Positions 7,754 to 15,604 of a stretch of 64,000 nucleotides of DNA are shown here, piece by piece. The notes beneath the pieces were generated by a model. That model searched no databases. It was not told the origin of the DNA and saw only the letters and a program-made list of their open reading frames with translations. Both the position numbers and the translations under genes were made by a program. Positions within the stretch are counted from its first letter, which is position 1. Each line of letters starts with the position of its first letter. Origin of the DNA: an uncultured Bacteroidales bacterium (GTDB lineage Bacteria; Bacteroidota; Bacteroidia; Bacteroidales; Bacteroidaceae); the NCBI GenBank assembly GCA_902775975.1, contig CACYOC010000005.1:1-64000 (forward strand), read 5' to 3'.

Positions 7754-10172
7754 GAACGCAAGAAAGTTTATCATCATATTGTTGCTGCTTGTCGGAACCC
7801 TGACGATGCAGGCACAGAGTTTTACGTTGTCTGGAAAGGTCATCGACCAGGACGGCAATGCCATCGAGCTCTGTACCATCGCCTGTCTGGAGCAGGGCGT
7901 AGTCAGAATGACCGATCTGAAAGGAGAATACAAGATGACGCTGCACTCCGCCGACTCGGTGGTTATCCGTTTCTCCATGGTGGGTTACCAGACCAAGACC
8001 CGTGTACTGCGGCGTCCTCGCGGCAACCAGAAGCTGCAGGTGACGCTGCCTCCGATGCAGTCGCTACAGGAAGTGGTGGTGACGGAGAAGCGCCGTCAGA
8101 CTACAGGTACCGAGCAGCTGGACGTGAAAAATATCCGGCACACACCCTCAACGACGGGCAATGCCGTAGAAGAACTGGTACAGCAACAGGCGGGCGTGTC
8201 AACCCACAACGAGATGTCGTCGCAATACAATGTCCGTGGCGGTTCCTTCGACGAGAACTCCGTCTATATCAACAGCGTGGAGGTGTATCGTCCGCTGCTC
8301 ATTCGTAGCGGACAGCAGGAAGGTCTTTCTGTCATCAATGCCGACATGGTGGAGAAAATCAACTTCTCCAGCGGAGGCTTTGAGGCGAAATACGGCGACA
8401 AGATGTCTTCAGCACTCGACATTCAATACCGCCGCCCCACCCGACTGGAAGGCAACGTGCATGCCTCACTGTTAGGGGGAACCGTCTTCCTGGGCTATGG
8501 CTCTAAGGCAAAAGTCAACGACCCGTCAGCTGCCAACGGGCAGTCGCCAAAATTCACCATGAGCCACGGATTGCGCTACAAGACCAACCGCTATCTGCTG
8601 GGCTCGCTGGAGACAAAAGGCGAATACCGCCCGAACTTCCTGGACTACCAGACATACATAACGTGGCAGCCCAACGAGCGGTGGAGCCTCGACGTCATTG
8701 GCAACATCTCCGAAAACCACTACAACTTCAAGCCCGAGGACCGCGAGACTTCGTTCGGCACGATGCAGAACGTCCGGACCTTCAAGGTTTATTTCGACGG
8801 ACAGGAGAAGGATATCTTCCGCACGCTGTTCGGTTCGGTACGCCTTCAGCGCATCTTTTCACCCAAGACCCGCATCAGTCTGCTGTTCTCCGCCTTCCAC
8901 ACCAAAGAACAGGAGACCTTCGACATTCAGGGACAATACTGGCTGAACGAGACGAACACTCAGGAACAGCTGGGCGTCGGAACCTATATGGAGCATGCCC
9001 GCAACTACCTGACAGCCAACGTGGAGAGCGCCAAGTTGATGCTGAACCACAAGAGCGGTCGTCACGACTGGGAAGCAGGATTGACCATGAAATGGGAGAA
9101 GATAGAAGAAAAGTCTCGTGAATACGAGATGCGCGACTCCAGCGGCTACTCCATTCCCCACTCTGCCAATCGTCTGGACCTTATCTATTCCTTGGTGTCG
9201 AAGAATACGCTCAAGACGACACGCATCGAAGGCTACGTGCAGGATACCTACCGCTTCTCTACCAACGGCGAGCAACCGTGGCACTTCACCCTGAACTACG
9301 GTCTGCGCCTGGCTAACTGGAGCTACAACAAAGAGACCATCGTGTCGCCGCGCATCTCGCTGGCAGCCATCCCCTCGTTCAACGAAGACATCACGTTCCG
9401 TCTGGCAACGGGACTCTACTACCAGTCGCCGTTCTACAAGGAGCTGCGCGACACGTCCAAGGTCAACGGACAAACCGTGGTAACGCTCAACCAGAAGATT
9501 CGCAGCCAGCGAAGCATTCACATCGTGGGAGCCTTCGACTACCGTTTCCGCATGATGGAGCGTCCCTTCCGCTTTACTGCCGAGACTTACTTCAAAATCA
9601 TGAACAACCTCGTGCCGTATAATGTGCAGAACATGAAGGTTGTCTATTATGGCGAGAACAAAGCCTCCGGCCATGCCTTCGGCCTTGACCTGAAGCTCTA
9701 TGGCGAATTCGTTCCAGGGACAGACTCCTGGCTGACCTTCAGCGTAATGTCCACCAAGCAGAAGCTAAACGGCGTTACCGTGCCGATGCCTACGGACCAG
9801 CGGTGGGGCGTCAACCTGCACTTCACAGACTATTTCCCCGGCACGGAGCGTTGGAAGATGACCTTACGCCTGGCATACGCTGACGGACTGCCTTTCGGTC
9901 CTCCTCATCGCGGTCTGGAGTATTCGCAATTCCGTGCTCCTGCCTATAAGCGAGCAGACATCGGTATGAGCTTCTTAGCATTAGGAAAGCCCGACCAGAC
10001 ACCTTCCATCCGCAAGCCGCGCATCTGGTTGGGCATCGACGGTCTCAACATCTTCGGCATCAGCAACGTCAACAGCTACTATTGGGTTACTGACGTCACT
10101 AACCACCAGTATGCCGTACCCAACTATCTGACGGGACGCCAGATCAACGGCAGGGTTCTCGTAGAGTTCTAA
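7752..10172 (+). CDS. TonB-dependent outer-membrane receptor with carboxypeptidase-like N-domain
   Basis: An 806-residue outer-membrane active transporter. Residues 1-22 are a Sec signal peptide ending MQAQS. Residues 25-110 are a carboxypeptidase-D regulatory-like beta sandwich (SGKVIDQDGNAIELCTIAC...). The plug domain starts near EVVVTEKR and includes the typical YNVRGGSFDENSVYINSVEVY and the end-of-plug GGFEAKYGDKMSSALDI. The rest is a 22-strand-type barrel ending in NGRVLVEF with a terminal Phe. It has no SusD partner next to it, so it is not an obvious SusCD glycan locus. The substrate (iron complex, vitamin or peptide) is not evident. It is followed after 16 bp by a secreted hydrolase gene and probably forms an operon with it. 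Confidence 0.93.
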   Translation: MNARKFIIILLLLVGTLTMQAQSFTLSGKVIDQDGNAIELCTIACLEQGVVRMTDLKGEYKMTLHSADSVVIRFSMVGYQTKTRVLRRPRGNQKLQVTLPPMQSLQEVVVTEKRRQTTGTEQLDVKNIRHTPSTTGNAVEELVQQQAGVSTHNEMSSQYNVRGGSFDENSVYINSVEVYRPLLIRSGQQEGLSVINADMVEKINFSSGGFEAKYGDKMSSALDIQYRRPTRLEGNVHASLLGGTVFLGYGSKAKVNDPSAANGQSPKFTMSHGLRYKTNRYLLGSLETKGEYRPNFLDYQTYITWQPNERWSLDVIGNISENHYNFKPEDRETSFGTMQNVRTFKVYFDGQEKDIFRTLFGSVRLQRIFSPKTRISLLFSAFHTKEQETFDIQGQYWLNETNTQEQLGVGTYMEHARNYLTANVESAKLMLNHKSGRHDWEAGLTMKWEKIEEKSREYEMRDSSGYSIPHSANRLDLIYSLVSKNTLKTTRIEGYVQDTYRFSTNGEQPWHFTLNYGLRLANWSYNKETIVSPRISLAAIPSFNEDITFRLATGLYYQSPFYKELRDTSKVNGQTVVTLNQKIRSQRSIHIVGAFDYRFRMMERPFRFTAETYFKIMNNLVPYNVQNMKVVYYGENKASGHAFGLDLKLYGEFVPGTDSWLTFSVMSTKQKLNGVTVPMPTDQRWGVNLHFTDYFPGTERWKMTLRLAYADGLPFGPPHRGLEYSQFRAPAYKRADIGMSFLALGKPDQTPSIRKPRIWLGIDGLNIFGISNVNSYYWVTDVTNHQYAVPNYLTGRQINGRVLVEF

Positions 10173-10188
10173 ACATAAAGACTACAAC

Positions 10189-11682
10189 ATGCAAAAACTG
10201 CTTTCCCTCATATTGTTATTCACAGCAGCCACCGCCATGGCTGGCACAGGAAAGTGGACGAGTCCTGCTATCGGCAAGTCGCTCAACTACAAGACTTCCT
10301 CAGCATCAGGCACACCAGCCAAGGATGCCTCAGGAAAACTGATGACCATTGTCTATCTGGAAAACCTCAGCGTCCCCAAGATGGGGCAGAACAGCAATGC
10401 CGACGACGTGGCATGGTTGCGAAACGCTGGCTATCAGGTGATAGAACTCGACTACGAGAATCATGAGAAAGCGGTCTCTCCTACGCTGAATCTCGACATC
10501 ATCGCCATCAACAGCAGCTTGCAGAACGGCAGTTTCTGTGGTTGCACCTGCTCTACCAGCAGGTCGTACATCTTGATGGAAGGCTACCGCATTCAGCGCG
10601 ACATTCCTTATTATCAGGACGACCCTACCATTTATAACTTCCCCGACGTCTATAAAGACAGCCAGGGCGACAATCTCTATCTCGACCTCATCTATCCCGC
10701 CAATCCGTCGGTCAGCGTTCCCGTGCTCGTCACGTTTTCCTATAGCAACAGCTACGCCACTAACAGCAGTGGCAAACTGACGGATGCCAACAAGCACAAG
10801 CGCCTGTTTCTGCCCTACTGCTGGGGAGCTTTCAAGGACAGTTTCGTGGAGGGTGTCTCGGCATTAGGCTTTGCTTGGGCCATCTGCGACCACCCCAAAT
10901 ACTGCGACTGGGGACAAGGCAAATACACGGGGGGCGCCAACAAGAGCCTGGGGGCCATAGAGGTCAACCCCGATGCTGCCCGCAAGGTGAAGTCGGCCGT
11001 CCGCACCGTTCGTGGCATAGGGCGTGACTTGGGATTGAACGGCAACGTCGCCGTGACGGGCTTCTCTCGCGGTTCTACGGCAGCAGCATTGGCTGTTGGC
11101 GACGCATCGGTAGAGGCCTTCGAGGACACATCGCGCGGAAAATACCCCGAGGAAAGCAGTCTGGTGCAATGTGCCGTCTTAGGACCGGGCATGTTCGATT
11201 ACAGCCAAGCCCTGACTTCGTCAACAGAATATTCGCACATGAACAGTTACGTTACGGCTAACCCCGACTGCCCATGGTATATGCAAGGAGCATTGGCAAC
11301 CATCAAGACTAATGCATCGGCTCCCACCCTTTTCTTCTACAACACCGACGACTACTACAAGGACAACAACAAAAACCCGCAAGGGCTCTATTCCTCACAG
11401 GCTGCGCTGATGAAGGCAAAACTCGACGAGGTAGGCACCGCCACCGAAGTCCTTTCCGGATACAGCTCTGGCCATAACGTTCCGCAGACGACTGACAAAC
11501 TGCAGGTGATGTACGACTTCTTGCTGGCACACATTCCCGTTCCTTCGCCAACGGGCATCAGCAGCCATCACGACCACCACCACACATCGGACGATGCCAC
11601 CTACACGCTGATGGGAACAAGAACAAACGCAGCCTACAGAGGGCTCGTCATCCGCAACGGCAAGATATACATCAACAAATAA
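10189..11682 (+). CDS. Secreted alpha/beta hydrolase with T9SS-like tail
   Basis: A 497-residue exported protein with a signal peptide of about 18 residues (ending AMA). The alpha/beta-hydrolase nucleophile elbow is VTGFSRGSTAAAL (Ser in GFSRG), preceded by a strand/helix pattern VPVLVTFSYSNSY. A late acidic residue (NTDDYYKDN) and SSGHNVP are good candidates for the rest of the triad. A Cys-rich FCGCTCS lies near residue 116. After a His-rich HHDHHH linker it ends in the short tail TYTLMGTRTNAAYRGLVIRNG-KIYINK, the Prevotella form of a type IX secretion signal, so surface exposure is inferred. It sits 16 bp behind the TonB receptor, suggesting the two act on one nutrient. Esterase or peptidase activity is possible; the exact substrate is unknown. 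Confidence 0.8.
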   Translation: MQKLLSLILLFTAATAMAGTGKWTSPAIGKSLNYKTSSASGTPAKDASGKLMTIVYLENLSVPKMGQNSNADDVAWLRNAGYQVIELDYENHEKAVSPTLNLDIIAINSSLQNGSFCGCTCSTSRSYILMEGYRIQRDIPYYQDDPTIYNFPDVYKDSQGDNLYLDLIYPANPSVSVPVLVTFSYSNSYATNSSGKLTDANKHKRLFLPYCWGAFKDSFVEGVSALGFAWAICDHPKYCDWGQGKYTGGANKSLGAIEVNPDAARKVKSAVRTVRGIGRDLGLNGNVAVTGFSRGSTAAALAVGDASVEAFEDTSRGKYPEESSLVQCAVLGPGMFDYSQALTSSTEYSHMNSYVTANPDCPWYMQGALATIKTNASAPTLFFYNTDDYYKDNNKNPQGLYSSQAALMKAKLDEVGTATEVLSGYSSGHNVPQTTDKLQVMYDFLLAHIPVPSPTGISSHHDHHHTSDDATYTLMGTRTNAAYRGLVIRNGKIYINK

Positions 11683-11706
11683 CCCTTCAAACAAACAACA
11701 GAAAGT

Positions 11707-12432
11707 ATGGACGCAAAACGCATCTTAAAATACCTCCGCCAGCTGATGGCAAACAATAACCGCACATGGTACTTGGAGCATAAAAAGGAATATGACGCCA
11801 TCCGCGCTGACTTCGAGCACGGTGTAGAGCAAGCCATGAGCCGCATCATGACCTTCGACCCTTCCATAGCCCATCTGACTGTGAAGGACTGCACCTACCG
11901 CTTCAATCGCGACACCCGCTTCTCCAACGACAAGTCGCCCTACAAGAACCATCTCGGCGCCTACATTGCCGCTCACGGCAAGAAAGCGCTGCACGGAGGC
12001 TACTACCTGCACTTAGAGCCCGACCATTGCATGGTAGCATGTGGCAACTACTGGCTTCCCACCAACATCCTCACCTCATGCCGCAATGAAATCATGGCCA
12101 ATACCGAGGAGTGGCTGCGCTGCGTGGAAAACCCCGAATTCCAGAAATACTACGGAAATCCCGTGGAGAGCAACATCACCTCTCCCACCGACGTCTCCAG
12201 TTGGGACCAGCCGCAGGGCTTCGGCATCGAGCGACTAAAGAAATGTCCCGTCGGTTTTCCCCGCGATTGGAAGTATGTCGATTACCTGCGCCAAAAGGAC
12301 TACTGCTGCTGGCACCACGTCTCCGACGATTTCTTCCAGGGCGACCGCTGGCTCGACGACATCGTCCCCATGTTCCATGCCGCCAAGCCCATGATGGACA
12401 TGATGAACGCCGTCATCGACGACTACGAGTAA
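11707..12432 (+). CDS. DUF2461 (TIGR02453) family protein
   Basis: A 241-residue cytosolic protein of the DUF2461/TIGR02453 family. Recognisable signatures are WYLEHKKEYDAIRADFE near the N-terminus, TYRFNRDTRFSNDKSPYKNHLGAYIA (about 60-85), GGYYLHLEPDHCMVACGNY and the C-terminal DYLRQKDYCCWHHVSDDFF. The family is widespread, but its biochemical role is not established. It begins 24 bp after the hydrolase gene on the same strand and ends 20 bp before the convergent transposase gene. Confidence 0.88.
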   Translation: MDAKRILKYLRQLMANNNRTWYLEHKKEYDAIRADFEHGVEQAMSRIMTFDPSIAHLTVKDCTYRFNRDTRFSNDKSPYKNHLGAYIAAHGKKALHGGYYLHLEPDHCMVACGNYWLPTNILTSCRNEIMANTEEWLRCVENPEFQKYYGNPVESNITSPTDVSSWDQPQGFGIERLKKCPVGFPRDWKYVDYLRQKDYCCWHHVSDDFFQGDRWLDDIVPMFHAAKPMMDMMNAVIDDYE

Positions 12433-12452
12433 ACGAACAGCACTTGCACACC

Positions 12453-13880
12453 TCAACCAAGATTAGCCAAGTCTAACAAAACCACATCGGTAGTATTGCA
12501 GATTTCCGCTGCCAAATCATTCAACCGATGAAACCGCGCATAGTCAGTCACGGTGGTTGCCGCTGCCGTGGTAGTGGTGCCCGCGCTTTTTAGCGCGGTG
12601 TCCGTTCCCGCAGTGCCCGCAGCCGTGGTGCCCGCAGCGGTGGTGCCCGCGCTTTTTAGTGCGGTGTCCGTTCCCGCAGTGCCCACAGCGGTGGTGCCCG
12701 CGCTTTTTAGCGCGGTTCCTGCTTCCAGCTCTTCCTCCAGCCCCCAGGGCGTCAAAACCAGCAATGCCCCTCGGGCACAAGCCTCAAAGCGCTTGCGCTC
12801 AGGCTTCCAATAAGGGCCTATCGGTTCTTTCTGCAAGTGAATAACAGGCAGCCCCTCCTCAATAGCGGCATCTATCACCAGCTTCTCGCCTTTTGAAATA
12901 GCTGGCGACACCAGCACCACTCCTTCGCGGGCTTCAGCCAGCTGTCGCTTTCGTTCGTTTTTATACCACTCTGTCTGCTCTGTCGGAAGCCCCGTAGTCT
13001 TGTCGCGCCGATGATAAAACACTTGTTCCTTCTCGGCCCGTTTCAACAAGAAAAGGGCACCAAAGGCAGCATAATCGCGAGTACCGATACGCAGATGCAG
13101 CCGTCTTTCCATCAGGCGAGGCAGCTGTCGCCGCATCAGAGCACGCAGCGGATTGTCAGCCATATAGCGCTTGATGTTATCAAGCATTCCGGGGCGCTTA
13201 ATGATACGGTCGTGGAACCCGCTCTCGAAAAGCGAAGGCTGCTTAAACCCCACAACCGTGCTAGAAAGCACGGGCACCGTAGCAGCGGCGGCGGGTCCAG
13301 GGGCAGCGGCAGGGGCAGCGGCAGGGGCAGCGGCGGGTGCAGCGGCGGCGGGTGCAGCGGCGGCGGGTGCAGGGGCAGCGGGTGCGGCGGCGGGTGCAGG
13401 GGCGGCGGGTGCAGGGGCGGCGGTGCCCGCGCTTTTTAGCGCGGTTTCCCTTACAGCGCTCGCTTGCGCCCACCAAGCGCGGCTGCATCCGCCTTTAAAG
13501 CTTCGAATGATGTCCCCCAGCCGCTTCCCCTTTGGCAAAGGCTTGGAAACATAGAGCAGCAAGTGCAGATGATCGGGCATCACAGCTGCTTTCCACACCT
13601 CAATCTCAGGATAGAACTGATGTATCTTCGGCAGTTCTTCCTCAACGACTATTCGCCCCAAATCGCTCAACACGATGTGCGGAAAATCCGCAGTGTCGCG
13701 CTGTGCCCTGATATTTCCCTCAAGCCTACCGAAGAGCGCTTGTCGCCCATCGATACACAGCGTAACCATGTACAATCCGCTGCCGCCATAGTCTTGCCAT
13801 TCGGCACGGCGGTGCTGGTTGTGCTGAATGTCATGAGGCGTTATTCCTCTGCGCAGCAGTTCTTCTTTAGAGGTAGGCAT
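12453..13880 (-). CDS. REP-associated Y1 (HUH) transposase, repeat-expanded
   Basis: A 475-residue protein related to RAYT/TnpA-REP single-strand transposases, which act on REP palindromes. The HUH pair is MPDHLHLLLYV (His-Leu-His near residue 105), GDIIRSFKGGCSRAWW forms the following helix, and YMADNP (near 240) holds the likely catalytic tyrosine. Two blocks are abnormal. Residues about 144-202 are an Ala/Pro run encoded by GC-rich 12- to 15-bp repeats, and residues about 395-450 repeat ALKSAGT-type peptides. Both blocks contain an 18-bp perfect or near-perfect palindrome, four copies in all. Between them lies a conserved-looking C-terminal domain (LVSPAISKGEK, IDAAIEEGLPVIHLQ, FEACARGALLVLTPW) that resembles a SLOG/DprA-like fold (inference). 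ATG 13880 is chosen over the adjacent TTG. The gene is divergent from the HU-like gene and shares a symmetric promoter with it. Confidence 0.8.
   Translation of the reverse strand: MPTSKEELLRRGITPHDIQHNQHRRAEWQDYGGSGLYMVTLCIDGRQALFGRLEGNIRAQRDTADFPHIVLSDLGRIVVEEELPKIHQFYPEIEVWKAAVMPDHLHLLLYVSKPLPKGKRLGDIIRSFKGGCSRAWWAQASAVRETALKSAGTAAPAPAAPAPAAAPAAPAPAAAAPAAAAPAAAPAAAPAAAPGPAAAATVPVLSSTVVGFKQPSLFESGFHDRIIKRPGMLDNIKRYMADNPLRALMRRQLPRLMERRLHLRIGTRDYAAFGALFLLKRAEKEQVFYHRRDKTTGLPTEQTEWYKNERKRQLAEAREGVVLVSPAISKGEKLVIDAAIEEGLPVIHLQKEPIGPYWKPERKRFEACARGALLVLTPWGLEEELEAGTALKSAGTTAVGTAGTDTALKSAGTTAAGTTAAGTAGTDTALKSAGTTTTAAATTVTDYARFHRLNDLAAEICNTTDVVLLDLANLG
12581..12598. repeat. REP-like palindrome copy 1 in the RAYT gene
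   Basis: CCGCGCTTTTTAGCGCGG: a 7-bp stem (CCGCGCT/AGCGCGG) around a T-rich loop. On the coding strand it contributes to the ALKSAG peptide. Confidence 0.85.
12647..12664. repeat. REP-like palindrome copy 2 in the RAYT gene
   Basis: Same element with one substitution (AGTGCGG arm). It lies in a longer direct repeat together with copies 1 and 3; the surrounding sequence shares GTGGTGCCCGCAG-type 15-bp units. Confidence 0.85.
12698..12715. repeat. REP-like palindrome copy 3 in the RAYT gene
   Basis: Perfect copy of CCGCGCTTTTTAGCGCGG. It marks the inner end of the C-terminal repeat block. Confidence 0.85.
13270..13426. repeat. GC-rich 12- and 15-bp simple repeats in the RAYT gene
   Basis: Imperfect units such as GCAGCGGCAGGG and GCAGCGGCGGCGGGT in multiples of three keep the frame open and encode an Ala/Pro run of about 50 residues between the HUH and tyrosine parts of the transposase. 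They most likely arose by slippage. Confidence 0.85.
13427..13444. repeat. REP-like palindrome copy 4 in the RAYT gene
   Basis: Perfect copy of CCGCGCTTTTTAGCGCGG, about 700 bp from the other three, at the N-terminal edge of the Ala/Pro block. Confidence 0.85.
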
Positions 13881-13949
13881 CAATGTTTCTTTTTGTACTA
13901 CTAATCATTATGCGGGCGAAGTGGCTTCATCCTCTTCGCCCTTGTTGAG

Positions 13950-14032
13950 TGCAAAGATACAGACAATCTCCGAACATTCCAACAAAATGTGATAAAAATT
14001 TGCATTGTTCGGAAATTTTGTTTATCTTTGCA
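13950..14032. promoter_or_regulatory. Symmetric divergent promoter and operator, RAYT / HU-like gene
   Basis: Two promoters face outwards. Minus strand: TTTG 13986-13983, 23-bp spacer, TATCTTTG 13959-13952. Plus strand: TTTG 13999-14002, 20-bp spacer, TATCTTTG 14023-14030. Each carries the 8-bp half-site TGTTCGGA exactly 10 bp outside its -7 box (minus 13976-13969, plus 14006-14013). From half-site to past the -7 box the two arms agree at about 23 of 27 positions. A single regulator could control both genes. Confidence 0.75.
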
Positions 14033-14089
14033 GATAATAACAAGAAAGAACTTGTAGGACTCAAATAATAGAAAACGTATAGAAGCATT

Positions 14090-14758
14090 ATGTCAGAAAT
14101 AAAGATTAAGTTCAGCGTGTATCCTAATCCGCTGAAAGACGAGGAGGGGCGCACCACATATCAGGTCAGACAGGACACTATCGGGACAATGGATACGAAG
14201 GGGCTGGAGAGTGAGCTGGCTCACTACAACCTGCAGAACACCTTCACCTTTGGTGGAGCTATGGAATGGCTTCAGAAGCAGTTGATTTCCAATATGAACT
14301 TCAACCGCAACATTCATGTCAACGGTGTCGGTACGTTTTGGCTGAAGATAGGTTTGAAGCCCATTATTGACGAGAACGGCAAGAAGCACAAGCGCATTGT
14401 GACGGACCCGAACGCTATTACGGGCAACGACCTAGAGGTGACGGGCGTCAACTTCAAGCCTGACAAGGAGTTTATGGCTAACCTCAAGAGAGAGCTTCCC
14501 TATTTCGAGCACTCTGACCAGCGAGGCTCTGTCGGCCACTCCGACGACTATACGGAGGAGGAGATGCACCAGTCGATCAAGGAGTGGTTTGCGAAAAACG
14601 ACTATCTGACGCGCACGCAGATGGCGTCGTTCTGGCACTTGACGGAATACAAGACCAAGCAATGGCTGCAGTTTCTCACCACTGGCGACGATGCGTTATT
14701 GGTTTGTCGCAAGCAGGCAGGTACGTTTTTCTATTATCTAAAGGGCACTTCTGCGTAG
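14090..14758 (+). CDS. HU-like (HU-HIG type) DNA-binding protein with C-terminal helical domain
   Basis: A 222-residue protein whose first about 135 residues have the HU/IHF-like pattern of Bacteroidetes HU-HIG proteins: IKFSVYPNPL start, LQNTFTFGGAMEWLQKQLISNM helix, then NRNIHVNGVGTFWLKIGLKP, the beta region, and TGVNFKPDKEFMANLKRE. The last about 70 residues (SIKEWFAKNDYLTRTQMASFWHLTEYKTKQWLQFL) read like a small helix-turn-helix domain and are an extra compared with plain HU proteins. The promoter is a mirror image of the adjacent RAYT promoter. The gene is followed directly by about 250 bp of 22-bp periodic repeats, which are candidate binding sites. Relatives are numerous in Prevotella; functions include nucleoid or mobile-element DNA bending (family knowledge). 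Confidence 0.82.
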   Translation: MSEIKIKFSVYPNPLKDEEGRTTYQVRQDTIGTMDTKGLESELAHYNLQNTFTFGGAMEWLQKQLISNMNFNRNIHVNGVGTFWLKIGLKPIIDENGKKHKRIVTDPNAITGNDLEVTGVNFKPDKEFMANLKRELPYFEHSDQRGSVGHSDDYTEEEMHQSIKEWFAKNDYLTRTQMASFWHLTEYKTKQWLQFLTTGDDALLVCRKQAGTFFYYLKGTSA

Positions 14759-14780
14759 TCGAAAGCCCTTTTTGCCAACC

Positions 14781-14868
14781 TGTTGACTATAGTCAAGGAA
14801 CCTGTTGACTTAAGTCGAGACATTTGTTGACTTAAGTCGAGATATCTGTTGACTATAGTCAAGAATAT
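14781..14868. repeat. 22-bp tandem array B (4 units)
   Basis: Units start at 14781, 14803, 14825 and 14847. Each begins TGTTGACT and carries a dyad: TTGACTATAGTCAA (perfect 14-bp palindrome) in units 1 and 4, and TTGACTTAAGTCGA in units 2 and 3. The dyads therefore recur every 22 bp, on one face of the helix. Confidence 0.9.
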
Positions 14869-14893
14869 AATGAGAATACACTTTGAAGTTGGT

Positions 14894-15011
14894 GAAAGCC
14901 GTACTTGCAATTGGCGAAAGCCGTACTTGCGGTTGGCGAAAGCCGTACTTGCAATTGGTGAAAGCCGTACTTGCGGTTGGCGAAAGCCGTGTTTGCGGTT
15001 AGCGAAAGCGG
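14894..15011. repeat. 22-bp tandem array C (5 full units plus part of a sixth)
   Basis: Units start at 14894, 14916, 14938, 14960, 14982 and 15004, each GAAAGCCGTACTTGC followed by AATTGG or GGTTGG and one base. Every junction forms GGC-GAAA-GCC (a 3-bp stem with a GNRA tetraloop), with GCAA/TTGC able to pair outside it. A degenerate unit at 14761 (GAAAGCCCTTTTTGCC) lies in nearly the same 22-bp phase, so arrays B and C may be one 250-bp periodic block. No gene is visible in 14759-15148. Confidence 0.9.
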
Positions 15012-15097
15012 AGGACGGCAACGGCAAGGAGGGTATCTCGATGTTTTAATAATGCTTAATTATTCCGTTTTCATTCGTCTTTCTGAACAGAATTTAC

Positions 15098-15105
15098 TAC
15101 CTTTG
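15098..15105 (+). promoter_or_regulatory. -7 box of the mce-mmdA operon
   Basis: TACCTTTG matches the Bacteroidetes -7 element and lies 44 bp before the epimerase start. No exact TTTG -33 box is visible at the right distance. Confidence 0.5.
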
Positions 15106-15148
15106 CACAATATTTGTACATTATTAATAATAAGCAAAGAAAAACGAT

Positions 15149-15559
15149 ATGAAGATTTCTCACATTGAGCACCTGGGCATTGCTGTCCAGAGCATCGAAG
15201 AGAGCCTGCCGTTCTTCCAGAACGTGCTGGGTCTGGAGTGTTATGCAACAGAAGTAGTAGAGGACCAGAAGGTAAAGACCGCCTTCCTGAAGTGCGGCGA
15301 GGTGAAGCTGGAACTGCTGGAGCCCACATCGCCTGAGAGCACTATCCAGAAGTGGCTGGACAAGGGCAACAAGGGTGTTCACCACGTAGCATTCTGCGTA
15401 GAGGACGGTGTCGCCAAGGCACTGGCCGAGGTGAGCGAGAAGGGTGTCCGTCTGATTGACGAGAAGCCCCGCAAGGGTGCCGAGGGTCTGAACATTGCTT
15501 TCCTGCACCCGAAGTCAACTGCCGGTGTGCTGACAGAGCTTTGCGAGCACCCAGAGTAA
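15149..15559 (+). CDS. mce: Methylmalonyl-CoA epimerase
   Basis: A 136-residue vicinal-oxygen-chelate metalloenzyme that interconverts (R)- and (S)-methylmalonyl-CoA. It starts MKISHIEHLGIAVQSIEESLPFF, whose His is a metal ligand. KCGEVKLELLEPTSPES supplies a second ligand, KGVHHVAFCVED the third and AGVLTELCE the Glu. Length and motifs are those of the family. It is the first gene of a carboxylase/decarboxylase operon that links succinyl-CoA and propionyl-CoA, the usual succinate/propionate route of Bacteroidales. Confidence 0.96.
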   Translation: MKISHIEHLGIAVQSIEESLPFFQNVLGLECYATEVVEDQKVKTAFLKCGEVKLELLEPTSPESTIQKWLDKGNKGVHHVAFCVEDGVAKALAEVSEKGVRLIDEKPRKGAEGLNIAFLHPKSTAGVLTELCEHPE

Positions 15560-15604
15560 TTGTACATTACACATTAGTCATTAAACATTTAATTTCAGAA
15601 TATA

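Noticed and set aside
7662..12452. SusCD-type polysaccharide utilisation locus
   Set aside because: The TonB receptor has no SusD-like lipoprotein or glycoside hydrolase beside it.
12453..13883. RAYT gene as a pseudogene
   Set aside because: In spite of the low-complexity inserts the frame is open over 475 codons, and the HUH motif, tyrosine region and C-terminal blocks are present, so function is possible.
14781..15011. CRISPR array
   Set aside because: Units follow each other directly with no spacers of unique sequence, and no cas genes are in the window.
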